Source: Rivularia sp. T60_A2020_040 (GTDB lineage: Bacteria > Cyanobacteriota > Cyanobacteriia > Cyanobacteriales > Nostocaceae). From it: a DNA stretch of 57,846 nucleotides. Location: assembly GCA_015272215.1 (NCBI GenBank), contig JACYMD010000032.1, positions 1-57,846 of the forward strand. Direction: 5' to 3'. Of this stretch, positions 1-7,744 are shown piece after piece. Numbering within the stretch: the stretch's first letter is position 1; every line of letters starts with the position of its first letter. A program made the translations under genes and the position numbers. The notes under the pieces were generated by a model. The model was not told the DNA's origin, searched no databases, and saw nothing but the letters and a program-made list of their open reading frames with translations.

Positions 1-55
1 TTTAACCTTTAACCTTTAACCTTTAACCTTTAACCTTTAACCTTTAACCTTTAAC
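1..55. repeat. STRR array, heptamer TTTAACC, about 8 copies
   Basis: Near-perfect tandem copies of the 7-mer TTTAACC, running off the left edge of the window. Read on the minus strand the unit is GGTTAAA and supplies the TAA stop codon of the DUF4129 gene. The same heptamer recurs at 13668-13700, where it again ends a minus-strand gene. Heptanucleotide short tandemly repeated repetitive sequences are known from heterocystous cyanobacteria. Confidence 0.95.
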
Positions 56-685
56 AATTTGTTGATATGCTTGTTGACATTGTTCGTAATTATCTGAAAC
101 GATTTCCTTCTCATCAAAATATAATTGTTCGTGAGTAGTGATGAGAGTGTAGTAAGGTTGGATGGAATTTGCAGATAATTCTAGTAATTGTAGATATTCA
201 CCGTCAGTGCGACTACGTTTGTGGGGAAGAATTGCTTTCTCATGTAAATACTGTAATGCAGCTAGGTAAATCAAACGACAAGCATCACGGTAATTTCCCT
301 GAAGAGATAACTCTTGCGATCGCGATAGCCAGGTAGCACTTGATAACTGGGTTTCTGACGGTTTCCCGTGACTTGTACTAAACCGATTAAACTTCCCCCA
401 CCAAGTATAAAAATAAGGTCGAAATTCTCGCCACAATTGTGATGCTATCCAAGTTAAAAATAAACCCAGAGCTATCCAAAACAGTATTTTCAAAACATTT
501 AATAACCGTTCGTCAATATTCCATTGGGGAGATATATCCGGCAAAATTCGATTAAAAGGAGAGAATACAGATTCTAACCAATTAAGCAGGCGTTTTTGCT
601 GATATTCTAAAGTTTCTCCAATTCTTTGTTGAAATAAAGAAACCTGCCAATCCCAACTCGTTTTTTGAAACTCACCTTGAGCCAT
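44..685 (-). CDS. DUF4129 domain membrane protein
   Basis: Protein of 213 residues with one membrane segment around residues 60-85 and a C-terminal soluble DUF4129-type domain (YRDACRLIYLAAL, then an acidic helical end). DUF4129 proteins are membrane proteins of unsettled function, often beside transglutaminase-like genes; none is seen here. An open frame extends upstream to 868, but it would overlap the DUF2243 gene. I chose the internal ATG at 685 (MAQGEF) because cyanobacterial relatives start just before the conserved KTSWDW segment. No strong ribosome binding site is visible. The last residues (IVKG) and the stop lie in the TTTAACC array, so the C-terminus is set by the repeat. Family call fairly sure, start moderate. 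Confidence 0.7.
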   Translation of the reverse strand: MAQGEFQKTSWDWQVSLFQQRIGETLEYQQKRLLNWLESVFSPFNRILPDISPQWNIDERLLNVLKILFWIALGLFLTWIASQLWREFRPYFYTWWGKFNRFSTSHGKPSETQLSSATWLSRSQELSLQGNYRDACRLIYLAALQYLHEKAILPHKRSRTDGEYLQLLELSANSIQPYYTLITTHEQLYFDEKEIVSDNYEQCQQAYQQIVKG

Positions 686-774
686 AAATAGGGTAAAGGA
701 AAGGATGAAGGATAAATTACAAATTATAAACAATAAATTATAAACATTTATACTCCATCTATTATCCTTAATAC

Positions 775-1029
775 TCAATTCTTCATAGTTGATTTGCCTG
801 TTTGTTGTAACATTAACCAGCCAATTACTGCAATCAAGGCACCAAGAGCTAAAAATCCCATATCCCAAGCAAACTCATTTAGTCCAGGTTTAACATTACT
901 TAACATATGATGCCATTGCAGGATTTGATGTAACACAATACCATCAAAAAATCCTCCTAATCCGATACCCAGACAAATTCCGGCTAAAATCAGCGGTTTA
1001 CGTTGACTACTAGCCAATTGTGACTCCAT
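775..1029 (-). CDS. DUF2243-family membrane protein, internally deleted
   Basis: Protein of 84 residues starting at MESQLAS; an AAGG ribosome binding site precedes the ATG by about 7 bases, so the longer open frame to 1083 is not needed. The N-terminal half (GGFFDGIVLHQILQWHHMLS) is typical of DUF2243 membrane proteins. The sequence then passes directly into the family's C-terminal segment (KPGLNEFAWDMGFLALGAL). DUF2243 proteins are usually about 140-160 residues with two similar HxxLxxHH-type motifs; here the roughly 60-70 residues between them are missing and the two motifs are fused into one, while the frame stays open. Two membrane segments remain. Function unknown; the shortened protein may be inactive. 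Confidence 0.7.
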   Translation of the reverse strand: MESQLASSQRKPLILAGICLGIGLGGFFDGIVLHQILQWHHMLSNVKPGLNEFAWDMGFLALGALIAVIGWLMLQQTGKSTMKN

Positions 1030-1194
1030 GTTCTTACCTTTTAGCTTATAGACGTTTAGTCTCCACGGTAAAGCTTTACTCAAGGAAAAAACTTCTGTCT
1101 AGAGGTTGTAGAAAAAGAATAAATTTCAATTCAACAAGCAAGCTGCTAACATCTACAGGCATGATAGAAGTTGGTGTATAAACTGCTCTTTCAT

Positions 1195-1662
1195 ATGACT
1201 ATTTATTTTTACAAAGTTTCGCAACCTTATGGTTGTTTTTCTAACTTTTCTCTCCACCCAATTAAAATGTACAATACTTATTGGTCTACGGTGGAGCATT
1301 ATTACCAAGCACAAAAATTCGTCGGAAGTCCGGATGAGGAAATTATACCTTTAATTCATGGGGCTTCAACTCCAGAAGAAGCTGCTGCTTTAGGAAGATG
1401 TTCTACTCGTCAAATTCGTGCTGATTGGGAGGTTGTCAAAACTCAAGTGATGCGAAAAGCCGTACTCAAAAAGTTTCTAACTCACACTGATATTAGAGAG
1501 ATTCTGCTTTCTACTAACGATAAGTTGTTGGTAGAAGACTCACCTAAAGATTATTTTTGGGGTTGTGGTGCAAATAAAACCGGACAAAACCATCTGGGAC
1601 GTATTTTAATGAGTGTACGGGAAGAACTTCGTATACTATTTATTAAGGCGATCGCTAAGTAA
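1195..1662 (+). CDS. NADAR family protein (YbiA/DUF1768-like N-glycosidase)
   Basis: Protein of 155 residues starting at MTIYFYK; an earlier TTG at 1171 is possible but less likely. It matches the NADAR/DUF1768 family over its whole length: an N-terminal segment with CFSNF, the WSTVEHYYQAQKF segment holding the conserved Glu and His, a mid helical region (AAALGR), DWEVVKTQVMRKAV, and the C-terminal DYFWGCG and GQNHLGRILM motifs. Family members such as E. coli YbiA hydrolyse the N-glycosidic bond of reactive riboflavin-pathway intermediates, and others act in NAD/ADP-ribose metabolism. It stands alone, followed by a terminator-like hairpin. The family call is sure; the substrate is not. Confidence 0.88.
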   Translation: MTIYFYKVSQPYGCFSNFSLHPIKMYNTYWSTVEHYYQAQKFVGSPDEEIIPLIHGASTPEEAAALGRCSTRQIRADWEVVKTQVMRKAVLKKFLTHTDIREILLSTNDKLLVEDSPKDYFWGCGANKTGQNHLGRILMSVREELRILFIKAIAK

Positions 1663-1698
1663 TTATTTTTCAATAAAATATTTCTTTGACTGCATTTA

Positions 1699-1730
1699 AA
1701 CCTCTTCTAATATTTAAGAAGGGGTTTTAA
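1699..1730 (+). terminator. Rho-independent-like terminator after the NADAR gene
   Basis: Ten-base stem AACCTCTTCT / AGAAGGGGTT with one G-U pair and an 8-base loop, followed by TTTTAAAAA, 36 bases after the NADAR stop codon. Moderate call because the T run is short. Confidence 0.5.
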
Positions 1731-2654
1731 AAATGTGCTTTGAATCACTTATTCCTGAAATAGTTTATTGAAACTAACATCTATTATTTATACTTTGTAG
1801 CTTAATTTAAACAAAAAAAATTATGCAATACAGTTTACATTCAATTGACAGAATAACTTTGTATAATTAGAAAGTTTTTATGATTCGAGTAGTTATTAAA
1901 AAAAAGAATGTATCTGTATTTATTTAAAATTAATGTATTCCAAGTATTCAGAGTTATAAGTAATATCCTGATTTCAGGAATTGCTTAATGAATAAAATTG
2001 AGTAGATTAAACAATTAATCTTAAAAAAAATACCTTTCTAGAAACAGGTGTCAATTGCTTGTGTAGTAGCTTAATCAAACAAAATAGCATAAATGAAATT
2101 TGGAATTATAGAACCAGTTTTTTTGGTTAAATATATTCATTTTCATAAACTATCGATAAAACTCGGTAATAATTATGCGATTATTATCAAGCAAAAACAT
2201 CAATAAGTAGATTAGTTTATCTTGATAATGTTGCTTATTTTACTTTTGTTTATCAAGTTTTTGATAATTTGTTAAGACTTTACTTTTCAAATAATGTCAA
2301 AATAATTTACGTTATGTAGAACTAAATAAAAGTTTCGTTACAATAAATTTATCTGCTTTATTATGACTCAACTAGCCGATTACTCTCTTCCCGCCCTAAA
2401 ATTCCCTTTCTCTCTTGATCTCTTTCCTCTGTGTTCTCTGCGTCTAGAAGGGTTTTTTTTCTCCCTGGGGGAGACGCTGCGCGAACGGTAATCTTTCAGC
2501 GGAAAAGAAGTAACAATTATTGACTTTCAAGATGACTTCACTTTTTTTTATGGAGTTGAAAAATTTAATATATATGTAACTTATCCTGTTTAATTTCTAG
2601 AATAAATACCGATTGAATTTGATAAGTTTTATTATCTTGACAACCTTAAAATTT
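1731..2654. other. Long AT-rich intergenic region
   Basis: About 920 bases with no convincing gene in any frame. Very AT-rich except for a dispersed repeat at 2381-2461 and a GC-rich scrap at about 2461-2490 (GGGAGACGCTGCGCGAACG), a sequence type scattered through cyanobacterial genomes. Confidence 0.6.
2381..2461. repeat. Dispersed ~80-bp repeat, copy 1
   Basis: Shares a core TCTCTTGATCTCTTTCCTC followed by GTGTTCTCTG and then a run of T with the segment at 33917-33999, in the same orientation. The flanks CCCGCCCTAAAATT and CCCGGTCTAAAATT also align. Non-coding; function unknown. Confidence 0.7.
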
Positions 2655-3290
2655 ATGGATATTACAAATTTTAGTGCTGAAATGCAACCTAACAAGCAAC
2701 AACAAAGAATGAAAATTATTCTTGCAGATGAAGAAATGCGGATGCCGAAAAAACAGGCTTCTCGATTAAAAATTACTTCCAATCGTGGTAGAGTTGCGAT
2801 ATTTATTGATGGTTCCAATCTATTTCATACAGCTTTACAACTGGGTATTGAAATTGACTATACCAAATTACTTTGCTATTTAACTAAAGAAGCAAGATTA
2901 TTAAGAGCTTTCTTTTATACTGGAGTTGATCGTCATAACGAAAAGCAACAAGGTTTTCTGCTCTGGATGCGTAGAAACGGTTATCGTGTGGTGACAAAAG
3001 AAATAATTCAACTTCCAGATGGTTCGAGAAAATCAAATCAGCACGTAGAAATTGCTGTAGATATGATGAATTTATCTCCCTACTATGATACAGCGGTTTT
3101 AGTAAGTGGAGATGGAGAGTTAACTTATGCTGTAAATGCTGTAGCTTATCAAGGTGCTAGAGTTGAACTTGTTAGTCTACGAGCAATGACTAATGAATCT
3201 TTAATTGATGTTGCTGATTATTTTATTGATCTCGATACCATTAAACATTACATTAAAAAAAATAGCGAATCATGTTGTGAAGAAATATAG
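2655..3290 (+). CDS. NYN domain protein, LabA-like
   Basis: Protein of 211 residues from the ATG at 2655. After a variable N-terminal stretch of about 50 residues comes a complete NYN (PIN-like) nuclease fold: VAIFIDGSNLF with the first catalytic Asp, the IEIDYTKLL segment, RAFFYTGV, a central HVEIAVDMM with conserved acidic residues, and the late LVSGDGELTYAV motif. Where many relatives have SGDGDF this one has SGDGEL, a conservative change. LabA in Synechococcus acts in circadian feedback, and NYN proteins are putative RNases; neither role is shown here. No clear ribosome binding site; later ATGs at 2682 and 2709 are also possible. It stands alone between two long AT-rich gaps. Confidence 0.8.
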   Translation: MDITNFSAEMQPNKQQQRMKIILADEEMRMPKKQASRLKITSNRGRVAIFIDGSNLFHTALQLGIEIDYTKLLCYLTKEARLLRAFFYTGVDRHNEKQQGFLLWMRRNGYRVVTKEIIQLPDGSRKSNQHVEIAVDMMNLSPYYDTAVLVSGDGELTYAVNAVAYQGARVELVSLRAMTNESLIDVADYFIDLDTIKHYIKKNSESCCEEI

Positions 3291-4021
3291 TTAAGTTACC
3301 TTGATCGCGGAATGCTACATACCAATTTACAGAGAATCGGGGTGTTCGCTGCAACATATTTTTTTAGTATTTAATGCTGTAAGTTTAATGGCTTGGAGTT
3401 TAAATTAAAATATCATATTAATTTGCATTGACTTATACAAAATTAATCGGAATTTAGGTCGATAAATTCAGTTTATATAGTCAGAAGCTAGACTTTTATT
3501 TATTGAAATCAAAAATATCTATTAATTATTGCGTAAGTCCTGATATACTTTCTACTCAAGATATATTTATATTTTTTTATGAAGATAAAACTTTTGTTTA
3601 ATATTTATGTCGAAACTACTAAGTTATAATTGCTACAATTAATCTGAAAATGAAATTCACAAATTGTAATTATATTTCAAATAAATAGTAAGAATAATTA
3701 ACTTGAAATATGCTATGTACACTGATGTCCAAGGATTTCAGTGATATTGCTCCAGATAAAATTTATTTGATGAATAGCTTTAAAATTTAAGTTTTTATCG
3801 GCAAATAACTAACTCAAATCAGCTTTTGCAATTGTAAATTTATAGTTGTATAAAAAATAAGTGTTAACACGGATTTATTGGTTTTCAGAATTCTACTAAT
3901 ATAAATATAGATAAAAGTATAAACCCTTGAAAAACTCAAAAATACTTAGCAGTCATGAATAATTTTAGCTGGTATTTTCCCTTAAATCCCCTTCATTTTG
4001 GATAACTCAGGAGTATCGTTG
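3291..4021. other. AT-rich intergenic region
   Basis: About 730 bases, strongly AT-rich, with no supported gene, RNA or clear repeat. The only functional signal seen is the ribosome binding site AGGAG at 4009-4013 for the next gene. Confidence 0.5.
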
Positions 4022-4297
4022 ATGAACAAAATTGAATTTGCTATTATCCTCAGCTACTTGTTAATGAGTTGCTATTTTTTCATTAACTGGTTGAGATTTA
4101 CTCTACGTCATCCAAGTTCCTCTCCAGAGGAGAAATTTTTATCTTTTGTAATGTTCATTATCTCAACTATTTTTTGGCCGATAATAATTCCGATGTCTTT
4201 GATCGACATATTGAAAACCGACAAATTGGAATTTAGTGTTGTAGTTCCAATCCTAGTTTTGGTTTTTGCATTTAGTCTTGTGTTTTACATTGGATAA
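4022..4297 (+). CDS. Small membrane protein of unknown function
   Basis: Protein of 91 residues (MNKIEFAII) with AGGAG eight bases before the ATG, which decides the start over an in-frame codon at 3998. Three hydrophobic segments are visible, at about residues 5-25, 43-63 and 70-90, joined by a basic loop (RFTLRHPSSSPEEKF) and a polar loop (DILKTDKLEF). No catalytic motif seen. Not recognised; the membrane prediction is the only confident statement. Confidence 0.6.
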   Translation: MNKIEFAIILSYLLMSCYFFINWLRFTLRHPSSSPEEKFLSFVMFIISTIFWPIIIPMSLIDILKTDKLEFSVVVPILVLVFAFSLVFYIG

Positions 4298-4831
4298 ATT
4301 ATTTCTGCTTAGCTTCTAAAATCCTCTTTGCTCCTTGCACCTACCTCAAATTATGCTTAAATTCTACGCGATTATACTTGAGTAGAATATGCAATATTTT
4401 ACTCATACTTATAATTACATATCTATGTATAAATTCAAGTAGTTGAGACTACTTGAAATTAATGAGTTGATTAAGTTGCTTGGTTATCAGGCTGTATCAT
4501 TTTTTTGTACTGACTTCGTTTTTACCCGTCTGGAACTGCAAGTCCCAGTCTGATAGCAGAAGTCCATTAAAATGGACTAAAAACATTACAGCTTTATGTT
4601 AGTTATATTTTTATTTATTTATTTTTATTTTTTGATTATTTGTGCAAGATATAAGTTAACAAAGTGTGTTTGAACGACATGAACTAGATATATATAGATT
4701 ACTTATTTTTTTACTGAATCATAATCATACTAGTTTAGTTAGTTTAACTACGACAAGCTGTCTTTTGACAGGATGCTCAAAATCATCTAAATTATTGACT
4801 TTGTAGGTATAGTTTTTTACTTATTTTTGCT
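4298..4831. other. AT-rich intergenic region with one dispersed palindrome
   Basis: About 530 bases without a supported gene. It contains the AGTCC palindrome at 4562-4579 embedded in a longer repeated context (CCCAGTCTGATAGCAGAAG before it), which resembles the surroundings of the copies near 5409 and 54640. Confidence 0.6.
4562..4579. repeat. Short dispersed hairpin, AGTCC family, copy 1
   Basis: AGTCCATT-AA-AATGGACT: an eight-base stem with a two-base loop. The same 18-mer is at 54640-54657 and a variant with both arms changed is at 5409-5426. Confidence 0.85.
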
Positions 4832-5308
4832 ATGAAAGTTAAACACTTTTTTGTCGCTACGGCTGCATTTGTTTCCGTAATTGCGATCGCAAAAAGTGCG
4901 AGTATGACAGTGGCTGATATGGTTGGTGGACATGGTTCACATCATCAAAAAATCGAAGTTCCTCAAGGACAACCGATACCAAGCGTTGATTTAGTGATAC
5001 ATCAAGATGCTAAGAAGGGATGGAATCTACAAGCAAAAGTGACTAATTTTGAATTCGCTCCCGATAAAGTTAATACAGCAGCAGAACCCGGAGAAGGACA
5101 CGCTCATCTTTTTATTAACGGTAAAAAAATTACCAGATTGTATAGTTCTTGGTATTACCTCGAAAATTTGCAACCTGGTGAAAACCGCATTAAGGTAAGT
5201 TTGAATGCTAACAATCATGCTGATTGGACTAGTAACGGTAAATTAATTGAAGATACAGAAATTGTTAAAGTTTCACAAGCAGTAAATAAACATCAGGGAC
5301 ATAACTAA
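4832..5308 (+). CDS. Exported His-rich protein, possible metal-binding beta-sandwich
   Basis: Protein of 158 residues with an N-terminal signal peptide (MKVKHFFVATAAFVSVIAIA, cleavage near residues 20-25). The mature protein begins with a His-rich stretch (GGHGSHHQK) and ends with HQGHN. The core has alternating short hydrophobic strands typical of an all-beta domain, with PGEGHAHLFINGKKI and LNANNHADW carrying further His residues. I do not recognise a named family; a periplasmic copper or other metal-binding protein is the best guess, supported by the next two genes, which also look metal or redox related. No strong ribosome binding site. It is followed by a 400-base repeat-rich gap, so it may be a separate transcript. 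Confidence 0.65.
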   Translation: MKVKHFFVATAAFVSVIAIAKSASMTVADMVGGHGSHHQKIEVPQGQPIPSVDLVIHQDAKKGWNLQAKVTNFEFAPDKVNTAAEPGEGHAHLFINGKKITRLYSSWYYLENLQPGENRIKVSLNANNHADWTSNGKLIEDTEIVKVSQAVNKHQGHN

Positions 5309-5711
5309 TTTGTGGTAAGGGTAAAATTCCCTTGGATAATAGATTTGAGCAGTGTTCTGTGACACCAACTTTCATGGGTGTATATCTAATCCGCTGGCTA
5401 ATAGCAAAAGTCCTATGAATAGGACTGAATTAATACCCATCAGATTAATAAAACGCACCACGAGCCTAGTATTTTGTCCCATTAATTTTGATAGTTTGTA
5501 GTAAGGGCTCGGTTCCCTTGATTTGAGGGATAAATCCCTCACTACGAACCCTTCAGAACTTATGGGACAGACTACTAGTACTTGATTTTAAGGTAGCTAT
5601 GAGAGCTAATTGAGAATGGTACAAGATGTCAGCGCCCAAAAAATAAATATCTTTTGAATATTTTCAAGAAAAACTCTTTGATAATCCAAAATCTCAAATC
5701 TAAAATCCAAA
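5309..5711. other. Repeat-rich gap with a 56-bp imperfect hairpin
   Basis: Contains a 14-base stem GTTTGTAGTAAGGG (5494-5507) pairing with CCCTCACTACGAAC (5536-5549), with two G-U pairs, and AGGG/CCCT segments inside the loop. It also contains the AGTCC-family hairpin at 5409-5426 and degenerate ATTTTAG-type heptamers at about 5686-5711, directly before the next start codon. No gene seen. Confidence 0.65.
5409..5426. repeat. Short dispersed hairpin, AGTCC family, variant copy
   Basis: AGTCCTA-TGAA-TAGGACT. Compared with the copies at 4562 and 54640 both arms differ in a way that keeps base pairing. Confidence 0.8.
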
Positions 5712-6932
5712 ATGATACTTGACTTTTTCCTAATTGCAGCCTTGGGATTTCTCGGTAGTTTTGGTCATTGTGTAGGAATGTGCGGCCCTTTGACTGTTGC
5801 ATTTTCTTTGTCTTCCCCAAGTGAAAATACTAATTGGTGGCAACAATCTAAGTTCCATGTTCTGCTTAACTTGGGGCGTATTTTGAGTTATAGCTTAGTT
5901 GGTGCTGCAATTGGGGCATTAGGTTCTGTATTACTAGAAGGCGGACAATTAGCAGGTGTTGGTAGCGAATTACGCTCATGGATAGCGATAATTACTGGAA
6001 CTATGTTGATTTTGTTTGGACTTCGACAAATTAATCCCAATTTTCTACCCAGAATTCCATTTTTGCATCCTTTCTTACAAGGTGGTTTACACAATCGCTT
6101 AAGTGCAGCAATGTCCAAACTGTCATTGCAAAACACATGGTACACACCAGCATTTTTAGGGATGACTTGGGGTTTAATGCCTTGTGGTTTTCTTTATGCT
6201 GCCCAAATTAAAGCCGCTCAAACAGGAAATATCTGGATGGGTGCAGCCACAATGCTAGCTTTTGGTTTGGGAACTTTGCCGATGATGTTGGGTGTAGGAG
6301 TTTCTGCATCGTTACTTGGTAAAGATAGGCGATCGCAATTATTTCGTTTGGGTGGTTGGGTAACTCTGACAATCGGCATAATTACCCTGCTGCGGACTGG
6401 TGACACAATGGTAGACTACACCGGACACGCTGGTTTAATATTGCTGATGTTGGCGTTGATTGCTCGTCCGCTCAGTGGTTTATGGGCGGCACCAATGCGT
6501 TATCGTCGGGCTTTGGGGGTAGGTGCTTTCGTCGTTTCTTTAGCCCATACTTTCCACATGATGGAACATTCACTCTCGTGGAAACTTAATAGTTTTTTCT
6601 TTTTACCCTTAGAATTTCAATTTGCTATGGCTTTTGGTGCAGTAGGGTTAGTTTTGATGATTCCTGCCGCTGTAACCAGCTTTGATTCCCTACAAAAATC
6701 TTTAGGTAAATATTGGCGACAAATTCATTTATTAAGTGTTCCAGCTTTAATATTAAGTGCAATTCATGCCGTAATTATTGGTTCTCACTACCTTGGTTCC
6801 TTGCAATTAACTTGGACAAATAAAGTAGCAACAATAGGTTTAGGAATTCTCACTCTGACAGTGTTATTACTTAGAAGCCGTTTTTTTTGGTCAATATTGC
6901 GCTTGCAAAAATTTTATGTTCCCCCACGTTGA
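5712..6932 (+). CDS. TauE/SafE-UreH-type membrane transporter fused to ferric-reductase-like haem domain
   Basis: Protein of 406 residues, all membrane-like. Residues 1-225 match the UreH_2/TauE-SafE family (DsbD-like fold): the opening motif GHCVGMCGP (H19, C20, C24), the second motif WGLMPCGFLYAA (P157, C158), and LAFGLGTLP. These proteins move metal ions, sulfur compounds or reducing equivalents across membranes. Residues 235-400 add about five helices resembling the ferric-reductase/MsrQ fold: RYRRALGVGAF, then His at 279, 282 and 286, and WRQIHLLSVPALILSAIHA with His at 339, 352 and 359, suited to binding b-type haem. I infer transport coupled to electron transfer across the cytoplasmic membrane. 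ATG at 5712, without clear ribosome binding site. Lies between two exported putative metal-binding proteins. Confidence 0.82.
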   Translation: MILDFFLIAALGFLGSFGHCVGMCGPLTVAFSLSSPSENTNWWQQSKFHVLLNLGRILSYSLVGAAIGALGSVLLEGGQLAGVGSELRSWIAIITGTMLILFGLRQINPNFLPRIPFLHPFLQGGLHNRLSAAMSKLSLQNTWYTPAFLGMTWGLMPCGFLYAAQIKAAQTGNIWMGAATMLAFGLGTLPMMLGVGVSASLLGKDRRSQLFRLGGWVTLTIGIITLLRTGDTMVDYTGHAGLILLMLALIARPLSGLWAAPMRYRRALGVGAFVVSLAHTFHMMEHSLSWKLNSFFFLPLEFQFAMAFGAVGLVLMIPAAVTSFDSLQKSLGKYWRQIHLLSVPALILSAIHAVIIGSHYLGSLQLTWTNKVATIGLGILTLTVLLLRSRFFWSILRLQKFYVPPR

Positions 6933-6979
6933 AGAAGGATGGGGGGCAAGGGGATTGGGGAGAAATAAATAAAAACCAT

Positions 6980-7012
6980 CAACTGTCAACTGTCAACTGT
7001 CAACTGTCAACT
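6980..7012. repeat. STRR array, heptamer CAACTGT
   Basis: Four to five tandem copies of CAACTGT between two plus-strand genes. Same unit as the arrays at 14958, 49270, 52333 and 55427. Confidence 0.95.
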
Positions 7013-7053
7013 CCTAACTATTTACAATCACCAATACTGATAATTTGATCAAA

Positions 7054-7629
7054 ATGAACCTTTCATCTTTTTTAATTCCTGCCGCTTCTGCTCATAAAAT
7101 AGAAACTGCTGAAGATGTTGGCGCTACTCTACATCTCGAACCAAACGATACACCCCGCGCTGGTGATGCTGCAAAAACTTGGTTTGCTTTAACTCGTAAA
7201 GGTGGCAAAGTTATCCCTCTGACAGAATGTAATTGTGAATTAGCTATTTACAGCCAACCTCGTAAAACCGGAGAAACACCGCTAATTCAACCAACTTTAG
7301 AACCCGTAACAGCAGAACGTTATCAAGGTATACCGGGAGCAATAATCACATTTCCTAAACCCGGAGCTTATCAATTAGAACTTAGTGGTAAACCGGCAAA
7401 TGGCGCTAATTTCAAACCGTTTGAATTAAAGTTTGATGTTACCGTAGCTGCTGGAACTACTAAAGCCCCAGCAACTCAACAGGAAACACAAACCGCACAA
7501 GAAGTACAAAATGTCAATATAAATCAAACAGAAGAGCCATCTTTTCCCTTACCAGTTTGGGCTGTAGGTTTAGGAATTGTGGTAATTATCGGTGGAATTT
7601 TTGCCGTAGTGCAAAGAGTTAGGAGTTAG
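7054..7629 (+). CDS. Exported, C-terminally anchored protein with His next to the predicted cleavage site
   Basis: Protein of 191 residues (MNLSSFLIPAASAHKIE). The N-terminus looks like a very short signal peptide with an ASA site, which would leave His14 as the first mature residue, as in CopC-like copper proteins. A beta-rich domain follows (residues 14-135) with a CNC motif (ECNCELAIY) and YQLELSG. Then comes a Gln/Thr-rich linker (140-165) and a C-terminal membrane helix (WAVGLGIVVIIGGIFAVV) ending in basic residues. I infer a copper or redox role with the upstream transporter. Odd points: the hydrophobic part of the signal is only about 10 residues, and a heptamer array lies 40 bases upstream, so the true 5' end may have been lost or moved. 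The stop TAG lies in a GTTAGGAG repeat. Confidence 0.65.
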   Translation: MNLSSFLIPAASAHKIETAEDVGATLHLEPNDTPRAGDAAKTWFALTRKGGKVIPLTECNCELAIYSQPRKTGETPLIQPTLEPVTAERYQGIPGAIITFPKPGAYQLELSGKPANGANFKPFELKFDVTVAAGTTKAPATQQETQTAQEVQNVNINQTEEPSFPLPVWAVGLGIVVIIGGIFAVVQRVRS

Positions 7630-7720
7630 GAGTTATGGGATTTTGGATTTTAGATTTTAGATTTTAGATTTTAGATTGAGAGTGAGGAGTTAGTACCACC
7701 GGAGTGAGGAGTGAGGAGTT
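7614..7720. repeat. Mixed STRR block (GTTAGGAG, ATTTTAG, GAGTGAG)
   Basis: Successive short tandem arrays: GTTAGGAG copies spanning the upstream stop codon, then ATTTTAG copies at about 7645-7677, then GAGTGAGGA-type copies to 7720. It fills the gap between two convergent genes. Confidence 0.85.
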
Positions 7721-7744
7721 AGTGTCCCCCATCCACCCATCTTT

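Noticed and set aside
2597-2818. Minus-strand frame opposite the NYN gene
   Set aside because: Antisense shadow of a recognised gene, biased residues, no start signal.
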